Shown piece by piece: positions 5,134-10,653 of a stretch of DNA of 10,653 nt. Source of the DNA: CBDUSL01 sp965370265. GTDB taxonomy: Bacteria > Patescibacteriota > Patescibacteriia > JAXHNJ01. Location: the NCBI GenBank assembly GCA_965370265.1, contig CBDUSL010000025.1, positions 1 to 10,653 on the forward strand. Reading direction: 5' to 3'. Numbering within the stretch: position 1 is the first letter of the stretch; every line of letters starts with the position of its first letter. Both the position numbers and the translations under genes were made by a program. The notes under the pieces are model-generated. The model was given only the letters and a program-made list of their open reading frames with translations. It was not told the DNA's origin and did not search any database.

Positions 5134-6399
5134 TTAACGCTTGTTTCTGCGGTTATGATTAAACGGTCGGCGACGACGATGTTTGGAGCTAAAATTTCTT
5201 TTTGGTTTTCGCGGCCTGTCTTTAGACCATTTTTTGCGATCCGGATCTTTAGGCATGGCAATATATTCTTTTATCTCCGGCAATGGCTTGATTGGCAACC
5301 GCATACGGACGAGCCGCTCAATAGCAAAAACATCTCTTTTTTGCTCGGGAGCGGCAAACGATATTGCCTTACCGCTCTTACCGGCCCGGGCAGTACGGCC
5401 AATGCGATGGACATAGTCCTCGGGATTATCCGGTAAATCAAAATTAATCACCGCTTCTATGTCCTGGACATCAATGCCGCGTGAGGCAATATCAGTCGCT
5501 ACTAAAATTCTGGTTGATCCGGACTTAAAATCCTTAAGAGCTCTGGTTCGCTGAAACAGCGTTTTATTGGAATGTATTTCTGCCGCTCTATGGCCCATAG
5601 ATTGTATGGCTTTGGTGATTTTTTTTGCCCCATGCTTGGTTCGGCTAAAAATAAGAATGCGCTGGCGATATTCGGAAAGCAGCTGCTTTAACAAGGAAAG
5701 TTTTTGATTTCTAGGCACGATAAACACTTCTTGCTCTATATTTTTAACCGTGGTTCCGGATGGGGCAACTTCTACCCGTAACGGTGATCGCATATATTTT
5801 TTAGCCAGCTTAGTTATTTTCTCGGGCATGGTAGCGGAAAAAAGCATGGTTTGCCGCTGGGAAGAGGGAATAACGGCCAGGATTTTTTTGATCTGCGGTT
5901 CAAATCCCATATCAAGCATACGATCAGCTTCATCCAATACCAAGATTTTTACCCGGCTAAGATTAACTTTTTTCTGATTAAGAAGATCTATCAACCGGCC
6001 CGGAGTAGCTATAATAATATGCGGGTGGTTAGACAGAGCCCTAATTTGCGGACCCACTGTCGCTCCGCCTATTAGAATAGCCGTGCGTAAATTAAAAGTG
6101 CGGCCAAGAACTTTTAAAGCTTGGTCTACTTGAGCGGCTAGTTCACGGGTGGGCAAAAGAATCAGCCCAATACCTTTATGATTATGCAAACGCTGAATCA
6201 TGGGAATACCAAAAGCCATGGTTTTACCGGTGCCAGTTTGGGCAATACCAATAAGATCCTGATCGGCAATAGCGATCGGAATGGCCTGATGTTGTATCGG
6301 TGTAGGTTTGTGAAAATTCAATTTTTGCAATTGGTTTATTATGCTTGGAGCGATACCCAAACCGGCAAAACTTGAGTTTTCATTATTTGTTTTTGTCAT
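5134..6399 (-). CDS. rhlE: DEAD-box ATP-dependent RNA helicase, RhlE type
   Basis: This 421-residue cytoplasmic protein unwinds RNA duplexes using ATP; relatives act in ribosome assembly, RNA decay and cold adaptation. The full motif set is present in order: Phe11 and PTPIQ (32-36) of the Q motif, AQTGTGKT (53-60), PTRELA (83-88), GG (111-112), TPGR (132-135), DEAD (156-159), SAT (188-190), then in the second RecA domain ATDIASRGIDV (301-311) and HRIGRTAR (331-338). The core ends near 380 and is followed by a short, very basic tail rich in Arg and Lys (385-421) that probably grips RNA. Length and motif spelling fit RhlE better than DeaD or DbpA, which have extra C-terminal domains. It is transcribed alone from a consensus promoter with a leader of about 93 nt. 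The start overlaps the stop of a 23-codon upstream frame (ATGA). Confidence 0.95.
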   Translation of the reverse strand: MTKTNNENSSFAGLGIAPSIINQLQKLNFHKPTPIQHQAIPIAIADQDLIGIAQTGTGKTMAFGIPMIQRLHNHKGIGLILLPTRELAAQVDQALKVLGRTFNLRTAILIGGATVGPQIRALSNHPHIIIATPGRLIDLLNQKKVNLSRVKILVLDEADRMLDMGFEPQIKKILAVIPSSQRQTMLFSATMPEKITKLAKKYMRSPLRVEVAPSGTTVKNIEQEVFIVPRNQKLSLLKQLLSEYRQRILIFSRTKHGAKKITKAIQSMGHRAAEIHSNKTLFQRTRALKDFKSGSTRILVATDIASRGIDVQDIEAVINFDLPDNPEDYVHRIGRTARAGKSGKAISFAAPEQKRDVFAIERLVRMRLPIKPLPEIKEYIAMPKDPDRKKWSKDRPRKPKRNFSSKHRRRRPFNHNRRNKR

Positions 6400-6467
6400 A
6401 TATATAAATCTACGACCCGATATTCCATCCAGTCGTATAATATATAAAACAAGAGGTTTCGAGCCAT
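6396..6467 (-). CDS. Candidate 23-residue leader peptide overlapping the helicase start
   Basis: Within the helicase leader an ATG at 6467 opens a 23-codon frame, MARNLLFYILYDWMEYRVVD plus three residues. It ends with TGA at 6398-6396, so it shares ATGA with the helicase ATG. A GC-rich hairpin (6468-6485) ends directly before its start codon. Overlapping stop and start codons often couple translation. It could equally be a chance frame in AT-rich DNA; it has no Shine-Dalgarno motif, but neither do the real genes here. Confidence 0.35.
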   Translation of the reverse strand: MARNLLFYILYDWMEYRVVDLYI

Positions 6468-6492
6468 GCCCCTTATTAACGGGGCGTAATAA
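6400..6492 (-). promoter_or_regulatory. Long structured leader of the helicase mRNA
   Basis: The predicted transcript start near 6492 leaves about 93 nt before the helicase ATG, far longer than the other leaders here apart from that of the cold-shock gene. Two inverted repeats occur: GCCCC/GGGGC with an 8-base loop (6468-6485) and TACGAC/GTCGTA with a 15-base loop (6411-6437). Such leaders in cold-inducible helicase genes can carry post-transcriptional control; that role here is inferred. Confidence 0.5.
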
Positions 6493-6498
6493 TCATGT

Positions 6499-6527
6499 AT
6501 CATATATTATAAAAGTATATTTGTCAA
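6499..6527 (-). promoter_or_regulatory. Near-consensus promoter of the helicase gene
   Basis: On the minus strand TTGACA (6522-6527) and TATGAT (6499-6504) are exactly 17 bp apart, with one mismatch in twelve to consensus. Transcription should begin near 6492. Confidence 0.8.
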
Positions 6528-6579
6528 TGGCAGGCTTTAACCCGCTAGAAATATAAGAAGTGTTTTTTTATTATAAAAA

Positions 6580-6588
6580 TGATATTAT
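6580..6588 (+). promoter_or_regulatory. Extended -10 TGATATTAT giving a leaderless ATG
   Basis: TATTAT (6583-6588) preceded by TGA (6580-6582) lies seven bases before the ATG at 6596, so +1 should be the A of the start codon. No -35 is evident. The element is identical to that at 4544-4552, before another Cys-rich surface protein. Confidence 0.62.
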
Positions 6589-6595
6589 TAAACAA

Positions 6596-7048
6596 ATGAG
6601 TATAGATAAAACATTTTCATCAAAACCAGAACCGGAAATCCAAGATCAGCCATCCAATAAAAAACTGCTGACAGTTACTATTATTATTGCGATGATATTA
6701 TTTTTAGGCTTTCTGGGAATAGGATTGGGCTATTGGTATAATCAACTGCCGGAGAATAACCCTCAAAGAGATCGGGTCTCCTGTGAACAGGCCGGCGGGG
6801 AATGGCTGACAGACCAATCAACTTGCCTTATATCCAATAGAGTAGCCGGGGAAATCTGCACCGATGGAGGTCAGTGTCAATCGGGCGTTTGTTTTCCGCC
6901 TGCCTTGACTCAAGAACAGCAGGCCGCCCTTTCCCACGGAGATGTAACCGGCATAACCGGTACTTGTTATTCCGAAGAATTGATGACTGATTGCGTCAAA
7001 CAGGTTATAGACGGAACAGTATCACGGGAATCACTTTGTTTAGAGTAG
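6596..7048 (+). CDS. Single-pass Cys-rich surface protein
   Basis: Function not recognised. The 150-residue protein has a polar cytosolic N-terminus (1-23), one transmembrane segment (about 24-46) and an ectodomain with eight cysteines (63, 77, 88, 94, 99, 124, 133, 148). The stretch CEQAGGEWLTDQSTC (63-77) and the knot-like CTDGGQCQSGVC (88-99) suggest small disulfide-stabilised modules, the latter like short EGF or toxin-type motifs. A frame opening at GTG 6560 would add 12 residues, but that GTG lies upstream of the predicted -10 box, so the ATG at 6596 is preferred. A strong bidirectional terminator follows 20 bp after the stop. The gene is divergent from the helicase and shares its -10 element with the Cys-rich lipoprotein at 4559. 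Confidence 0.8.
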   Translation: MSIDKTFSSKPEPEIQDQPSNKKLLTVTIIIAMILFLGFLGIGLGYWYNQLPENNPQRDRVSCEQAGGEWLTDQSTCLISNRVAGEICTDGGQCQSGVCFPPALTQEQQAALSHGDVTGITGTCYSEELMTDCVKQVIDGTVSRESLCLE

Positions 7049-7067
7049 TCAAAAGATAAAAAATATT

Positions 7068-7098
7068 ATAAATACCCGCCTAACAGGCGGGTATTTAT
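7068..7098. terminator. Strong bidirectional terminator
   Basis: TACCCGCC and GGCGGGTA form the core of a 13-bp perfect stem (7068-7080 with 7086-7098) around a TAACA loop. The minus strand continues into ATAATATTTTTTATC, a good U-tract for the cold-shock gene; the plus side has a shorter TATTTATG. It separates convergent genes. Confidence 0.9.
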
Positions 7099-7119
7099 GT
7101 TCAAATATCTGAGAAAATT

Positions 7120-7317
7120 TTATACTTTGCTGACTTTGGTTGCAGCCGGGCCTTTTGGAGTATCTGATACTTCAAAGGAGACAGTGTCGCCTTCCTGAAG
7201 TTGATCAAATTCTACTCCGTCTAGCTCGTTTGCGTGGAAGAATAATTCCTTCTCTTGACCTTCGGCTGTAATAAAGCCAAAGTTCTTGTCAGTCAATTTC
7301 TTGATAGTTCCTTGCAT
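7120..7317 (-). CDS. cspA: Cold-shock domain protein, CspA family
   Basis: The 65-residue product, from MQGTIKKLTDKNFGFI to ATKVSKV, is a complete cold-shock domain: a five-stranded OB fold that binds single-stranded RNA or DNA and melts unwanted RNA structure. RNP1 is KNFGFI (11-16), close to the usual KGFGFI, and RNP2 is LFFH (25-28); the aromatic residues that stack on bases are kept. The frame stays open for another 44 codons upstream to 7449, but that ATG lies inside the predicted -10 box and the extension has no family counterpart, so the start is Met at 7317. The gene has its own consensus promoter and a folded leader of about 124 nt, an arrangement known from cspA-type genes in other bacteria. 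It is probably an RNA chaperone working alongside the nearby helicase. Confidence 0.95.
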   Translation of the reverse strand: MQGTIKKLTDKNFGFITAEGQEKELFFHANELDGVEFDQLQEGDTVSFEVSDTPKGPAATKVSKV

Positions 7318-7441
7318 TGTGTAGAAATAAAATTGAATTAAATCGATATAGTAACTTCGAAATTCGACTTTATTTCTATACTTACTATATGCCTTGAACA
7401 AGTGAGCCGAAAATCTAAAAAAACTATCGGCTGTATTGTTC
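7318..7441 (-). promoter_or_regulatory. Structured 5' leader of the cold-shock mRNA
   Basis: Almost the whole leader falls into two hairpins. The first begins at the predicted +1: GAACAA (7441-7436) pairs with TTGTTC (7401-7396), and inside a 3x3 loop AGCCGA (7432-7427) pairs with TCGGCT (7410-7405), leaving a U-rich 16-base loop. The second has a 10-bp perfect stem (7369-7378 with 7322-7331) extended inward by about seven more pairs with one mismatch and one wobble, plus a possible TCGA/TCGA pair; it ends four bases before the ATG. This could sense temperature or bind the protein itself. The fold is drawn by eye. Confidence 0.68.
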
Positions 7442-7447
7442 GATAAC

Positions 7448-7476
7448 ATACTATCATTCTAATAAAATCTTGTCAA
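7448..7476 (-). promoter_or_regulatory. Promoter of the cold-shock gene
   Basis: A perfect TTGACA (7471-7476) stands 17 bp before TAGTAT (7448-7453), which is also preceded by TGA, making an extended -10. Start near 7441 is predicted. The element lies 45 bp past the end of the ATPase gene, and no terminator separates them, so some read-through from the exporter operon is possible. Confidence 0.8.
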
Positions 7477-7520
7477 GTCTATAATATATATAAAGAAACT
7501 AAAACCCTTTACCACTTTGC

Positions 7521-8183
7521 TCAAGAACTAAGCTTGCCATCCTTGATTTTCATAATCCGGCTGGCGTATTTCCGATTGTATTCACTGTGGGTTATTAAAA
7601 TAACCGTTTGATTATTATTCTTATTCAATTTCTTTAAAATATTGGTGATTTCTTCTCCTGTTTTTTCGTCCAGGTTTCCGGTTGGCTCATCGGCTAAAAT
7701 TATATCCGGGTCATTAATTAAGGCTCGGGCAATGGCTACTCTTTGTTGTTCCCCACCGGAAAGTTTTGAAGGCAATTGATTTACCCTATCAGATAATCCA
7801 AGCATCTTTAATATTTTAGCCGCTTTTTTATGGTCATCACTTGAGCGATTAATAATAGCCGCTTCCACATTTTGGGCGGCGGTCAATGTTGGTATTAAAT
7901 TATAGTGCTGAAAAACAAACCCAATTTTTTTACCCCTTATCTTTGTAATCTTTCCCTCGCTCATTTCTGTAATGTTTTTATCGTCAATAAAGACATTCCC
8001 TTTGCTTGGTTTTTCCAAGCCACCGATTAAATTTAAAAGAGTGCTTTTACCTGAACCGGATTCACCAAAGATTACCAAAAACTCCCCTTTTTTCACTTTT
8101 AAGTCAATGCCATTAACCGCATGGATTATTTTTGTCCCTTGTTTAAATTCCCGATGTAGATTTCTTAGTTCTATTAAGCTCAT
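7521..8183 (-). CDS. LolD/MacB-type ABC transporter ATPase
   Basis: This 220-residue subunit powers the MacB/FtsX-type permease encoded 6 bp upstream on the same strand. Motifs: Walker A GESGSGKST (40-48), Q-loop Gln92 in FVFQHYNLIPTLTAAQNVE, signature LSGGEQQ (141-147), Walker B IILADEPT (161-168), D-loop NLD (170-172) and H-loop His199. The FQ-x-NL-IPTLTA-x-NVE stretch and GNLD are hallmarks of the LolD/MacB/FtsE branch, whose members work as mechanotransmitters coupled to a periplasmic-type domain rather than as classical pumps. In a cell without an outer membrane the likely cargo is a peptide, lipopeptide or antibiotic. It is the second gene of the operon and has no ribosome binding site of its own. 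It ends in TGA. Confidence 0.93.
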   Translation of the reverse strand: MSLIELRNLHREFKQGTKIIHAVNGIDLKVKKGEFLVIFGESGSGKSTLLNLIGGLEKPSKGNVFIDDKNITEMSEGKITKIRGKKIGFVFQHYNLIPTLTAAQNVEAAIINRSSDDHKKAAKILKMLGLSDRVNQLPSKLSGGEQQRVAIARALINDPDIILADEPTGNLDEKTGEEITNILKKLNKNNNQTVILITHSEYNRKYASRIMKIKDGKLSS

Positions 8184-8189
8184 ATATTT

Positions 8190-9824
8190 TTATTCTAAAT
8201 GGCGCAAAGCTTCTGACGGTTTCATTCTAGAAGATTTCATAGCGGCTATGGTGCCGGCAATTACGGAGCCGGCAAAAGCAATTATTGATCCAATTATTAG
8301 AGTGGAATAAACATAAGTTACCTGAAGGTTAAATGAGGCGGTAGTCGGGGTGCTTTCTCCGCCTATTCCCACCAATTTCCCAAATGACTCCGCATTTGAT
8401 TTGGCAAATTCAGCCGAGAAGGATATATCGAAATTATTAAGGATCGCTATGGCCGCAAGTCCCAGACCAATGCCAATAGCCGCACCGAAAAAACCTAAAA
8501 CTATATTTTCCATCAAAATTTGCCTTACTACTGTCCGGTTACTCCAGCCAATTGCTTTTAGAGTTCCAATTTCTCTTGTTCTTTTATTAATCGAGAGTAA
8601 AGTCAGAAGACTGATAATTATAAAAGCAGCAATCATGACAATGATACTGGTTAAACCGACAAATTTGTTGGTCAAATTTGCAGCATCAACTAAGCTGCCG
8701 GAAACTTTGTCTGCGGTATCAGATGAATCAGTAACTTGAGTCCCTTCAAAAAGACCGGCTAATTGTGTGCTTACTTCTTCCACGGAATAGGCGTCAGCGG
8801 ATTTTACCAGCATGATATTTATTGAGTCTTCTCTTTCTGATATTCTTTGCAGCTCCTCCAAGGTTAAATAAATATCAGCGGAATTAGTATATAATTTTGG
8901 TTCAACTGTACCTACAGCCGTATATTCATTATCATTTATTTTTAAAGTATCGCCGATATTAATCTCTTCTTTTTGGGCGTATGAAACATTAACTACTGCT
9001 TGATTTGCTTCTGTGATAAATTCACCCTCTACTAACTGATCAGGTAAAACAAGGCCGATATCAGCTTTTTCAATATCAACTCCGGCCACAATAAAATTTT
9101 CTGTGGTAATATTAGTTTCCGGGGTATCTATTTGTTGACGGATAATTCTTTTTTCAGTGGTAATTGTTCTTTCCCAGCTTCCAAACCTTTCCGGCATCAC
9201 CGCATTTACCGCATCCATCATATATATTCTTCCTTCTGGTGATTTAGGTTCAATCCCCCTATCCAGAAGCTCTTGCCTGGCAGTCATCTTTGCCTCGTCT
9301 ATGGCGTCTTGTTCTTCGACGGTCATAGGGGTAATCGCTCCCTCTACTTTTATCTCCTCGCCTCCGGTCTCAATTTCTGCAATCAATTCGGGAATTTCAC
9401 CCTCCTGATGAGTAACATTCAAGATGAGTCCCAAGGCGTAATCTTCTACCAGTGAATCATCAAGTTTTGCGGTTTCCTCCTCTGGAAAACTTAAGAGAGA
9501 TCCGGAAAGAAAAACATCACGAATAAAAGTATCACCGGCGCTGCCATATTGTGAAAGATCAGTAGTAACAATATTTTCCCTTAAATAGTCATAACCACCC
9601 GCATCTTTCCCCCCGCCTTCCAAGTTTACACTTCGGGTAACCAAAATATCAGTACCCACATTTTCCAAAGGATTTAGGACCGTTTCTTGGGTATTGGAAA
9701 GACTTTGGGCCGTAGAAATAATTACAATAATAATAGCACTGGCAATAGCCAGTCCTAAAGATATGGTAATAGTTTTACCTTTCCGACGCCAGAGTTCGTT
9801 TTTTAGATATTTCAAATAAAACAT
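8190..9824 (-). CDS. MacB/FtsX-type ABC exporter permease
   Basis: This 544-residue membrane protein has the MacB topology: one N-terminal helix (about 18-40), a large extracellular domain (about 41-388), then three helices (about 390-412, 440-464, 505-528). The C-terminal FtsX module shows the typical INKRTREIGTLKAIGWSNRT (412-431) after helix 2 and ends with KPSEALRHLE (535-544). The ectodomain follows the MacB periplasmic core plan but has an acidic insertion around 115-235 that is longer than I expect for simple family members; it may form a cargo-specific lobe. The loop between helices 3 and 4 is also long and Ser/Thr rich. It forms an operon with the LolD-type ATPase downstream (6-bp gap) and is divergent from a second such system. 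A TGATATAAT element lies just before the start, leaving only a few bases of leader. Confidence 0.92.
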   Translation of the reverse strand: MFYLKYLKNELWRRKGKTITISLGLAIASAIIIVIISTAQSLSNTQETVLNPLENVGTDILVTRSVNLEGGGKDAGGYDYLRENIVTTDLSQYGSAGDTFIRDVFLSGSLLSFPEEETAKLDDSLVEDYALGLILNVTHQEGEIPELIAEIETGGEEIKVEGAITPMTVEEQDAIDEAKMTARQELLDRGIEPKSPEGRIYMMDAVNAVMPERFGSWERTITTEKRIIRQQIDTPETNITTENFIVAGVDIEKADIGLVLPDQLVEGEFITEANQAVVNVSYAQKEEINIGDTLKINDNEYTAVGTVEPKLYTNSADIYLTLEELQRISEREDSINIMLVKSADAYSVEEVSTQLAGLFEGTQVTDSSDTADKVSGSLVDAANLTNKFVGLTSIIVMIAAFIIISLLTLLSINKRTREIGTLKAIGWSNRTVVRQILMENIVLGFFGAAIGIGLGLAAIAILNNFDISFSAEFAKSNAESFGKLVGIGGESTPTTASFNLQVTYVYSTLIIGSIIAFAGSVIAGTIAAMKSSRMKPSEALRHLE

Positions 9825-9835
9825 AAGGAGGTTTC

Positions 9836-9844
9836 ATTATATCA
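9836..9844 (-). promoter_or_regulatory. Extended -10 promoter of the permease-ATPase operon
   Basis: On the minus strand TATAAT (9836-9841) is a perfect -10 preceded by TGA (9842-9844). Eleven bases separate it from the ATG at 9824, so the leader should be about five bases. Those eleven bases include ACCTCCTT, the complement of a Shine-Dalgarno sequence. No good -35 is seen. Confidence 0.65.
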
Positions 9845-9914
9845 AAACATGGGGTTATTTGCTATAAGTCCTTAATTATTATACAAAGATAAAGTTAAAA
9901 TTATTTCATGTTTG
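9843..9914. repeat. Inverted repeat in the divergent exporter promoter region
   Basis: CAAAACATG (9843-9851) and CATGTTTG (9907-9914) are inverted copies differing by one A. One lies against the -10 of the leftward promoter, the other in the -35 zone of the rightward one. This may be a shared operator pair or a chance match. Confidence 0.35.
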
Positions 9915-9930
9915 TAAAAAAATTTTATTA

Positions 9931-9939
9931 TGTTATAAT
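9931..9939 (+). promoter_or_regulatory. Extended -10 promoter of the second exporter
   Basis: TGT-TATAAT combines a perfect -10 (9934-9939) with the TG extension (9931-9932). TTGTAA at 9912-9917 is a possible -35 with a 16-bp spacer. Transcription should start near 9946, about 16 bases before the ATG at 9962, without a Shine-Dalgarno motif. Confidence 0.72.
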
Positions 9940-9961
9940 TGCCAAATAAATAATTATATAG

Positions 9962-10636
9962 ATGATGTCTCTTCTGGAATTAGAAAATATCAAAAAATTA
10001 TACTTTCAAGGAAAACCCAATGAGTTTGCCGCTCTTGATGGTATCTCCATGAAAGTGGAAAAAGGGGATATGATTGCCATTATGGGGGTTTCCGGTTCCG
10101 GAAAATCAACCCTAATGAATATTATCGGCTGTCTAGACAAACCAACGTCCGGGGTTTACAAATTTGACGGGCAAGAAATTGAAAAATCAAGCAAGCATGA
10201 CCTGGTAATAATCAGACGCAATAAAATCGGTTTTATTTTCCAAAATTTTAATATCTTGCCCAGAATGCCGGCCGTTACTAATGTTGAGCTACCGCTTGTT
10301 TACAAAGGCATTCGCCCAAAAGAGCGACGTAAAAAAGCGAAAGAAGTAATGGAAAAAGTCGGTTTAGGAGATAAGCTCAGGCACCGGTCAAATATGCTTT
10401 CCGGCGGTGAACTACAGCGAGTAGCTATTGCCCGGGCTCTTGTTAATGATCCGGCCATTTTGTTAGCTGACGAACCGACCGGTAATTTAGACACAAAAAG
10501 CGGGGAACAAGTGATGGAAATACTAAATCAGCTGAATGAACAGGGCACTACTATTATAGTCGTGACTCATGACCAAAAAATTGCCAGTCACGCTAAAAAA
10601 ATCATAAAAATTAATGACGGGAAAATTGAAGAATAA
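9962..10636 (+). CDS. Second LolD/MacB-type ABC transporter ATPase
   Basis: This 224-residue protein is a complete ATPase of the same branch as the one at 7521-8183, with Walker A GVSGSGKST (42-50), Q-loop Gln94 in FIFQNFNILPRMPAVTNVE, signature LSGGELQ (146-152), Walker B ILLADEPT (166-173), D-loop NLD (175-177) and H-loop His203. The two ATPases are clearly related but far from identical, so they are paralogues serving different permeases rather than a recent duplication. A start codon follows six bases after its TAA stop, most likely for the partner permease, so the gene order here is ATPase then permease, the reverse of the neighbouring system. Two adjacent ATGs open the gene; the first is used here, and either could be right. 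Confidence 0.93.
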   Translation: MMSLLELENIKKLYFQGKPNEFAALDGISMKVEKGDMIAIMGVSGSGKSTLMNIIGCLDKPTSGVYKFDGQEIEKSSKHDLVIIRRNKIGFIFQNFNILPRMPAVTNVELPLVYKGIRPKERRKKAKEVMEKVGLGDKLRHRSNMLSGGELQRVAIARALVNDPAILLADEPTGNLDTKSGEQVMEILNQLNEQGTTIIVVTHDQKIASHAKKIIKINDGKIEE

Positions 10637-10641
10637 ACTTT

Positions 10642-10653
10642 ATGTTTAAATTT
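10642..10653 (+). CDS. Start of next gene, probably the partner permease (partial)
   Basis: ATG-TTT-AAA-TTT begins six bases after the ATPase stop and runs off the window. Position and the MFK-type start fit a MacB/FtsX permease (the permease at 9824 begins MFYLKYLK), but four codons cannot prove it. Confidence 0.35.

Noticed and set aside
6560..6595. Earlier GTG start for the Cys-rich membrane protein
   Set aside because: It lies upstream of the TGATATTAT element that should drive the gene. The ATG at 6596 sits at the expected +1.
7318..7449. A 44-residue N-terminal extension of the cold-shock protein (start at 7449)
   Set aside because: The ATG at 7449 lies inside the predicted -10 box and upstream of +1. 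The cold-shock family starts at MQGTIKK, and the extra stretch is better explained as a folded leader.
8350..8739. 129-codon plus-strand frame inside the FtsX permease gene
   Set aside because: Antisense to conserved FtsX coding sequence, with a composition typical of a shadow frame.
9825..9895. AAGGAGGT on the plus strand as a ribosome binding site
   Set aside because: The only nearby starts are an ATT at usable spacing or an ATG too far away (9849), giving frames of under 20 codons. It also overlaps the leader of the divergent gene.
1..10653. CRISPR array, transposase, integrase, tRNA or rRNA
   Set aside because: No regularly spaced repeats, no recognisable mobile-element proteins or paired terminal repeats, and no tRNA-like cloverleaf or rRNA segments were seen on either strand.

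Overview
The window looks like a piece of a small-genome bacterium, most probably from the Candidate Phyla Radiation (Patescibacteria). The pointers are AT-rich DNA, tight gene packing, several small single-pass or lipid-anchored Cys-rich or low-complexity surface proteins of unknown function, and a near-total absence of Shine-Dalgarno motifs. TGA acts as a stop (genes ending at 4840 and at 7521), so the UGA=Gly code of Gracilibacteria/SR1 is not in use. The phylum call is an inference; there is no marker gene here to settle it.

Layout. (1) 1-2272, plus strand: the tail of a terminator, a consensus promoter with a palindromic operator over its start point, then a MarR-type repressor and a two-gene DrrAB-type ABC exporter. 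This reads as a self-regulated drug or toxic-compound efflux operon. (2) 2273-4435: a GC-rich degenerate repeat, a terminator, then two minus-strand single-pass surface proteins. One carries a beta-sandwich-like ectodomain; the other carries what looks like an M23/LytM peptidase fold that has lost zinc and catalytic histidines. Their promoters share an unusual core. (3) 4559-5054, plus strand: a Cys-rich lipoprotein and an unrecognised 39-residue, highly basic protein. (4) 5134-7441: an RhlE-type DEAD-box RNA helicase (minus), a divergent Cys-rich membrane-anchored protein (plus), and a cold-shock protein (minus). The helicase and the cold-shock gene each have a consensus promoter and a long structured leader (about 93 and 124 nt). 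The helicase leader also holds a 23-codon upstream ORF whose stop overlaps the helicase start. (5) 7521-10653: a MacB/FtsX-type permease and its LolD-type ATPase on the minus strand, facing a second LolD-type ATPase whose permease probably begins at the window edge. The two exporters share a divergent promoter region.

How it fits together. Three ABC export systems, four surface or secreted proteins and two RNA-remodelling proteins suggest a cell-envelope and stress-response neighbourhood. The clearest unexplained signal is regulatory. Most genes start right at, or within about 30 nt of, the predicted transcription start with no ribosome binding site, and three (4435 minus, 4559 plus, 6596 plus) look leaderless. 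Only the two RNA-chaperone-type genes have long folded leaders. I see no CRISPR array, tRNA, rRNA, insertion sequence or integrase.
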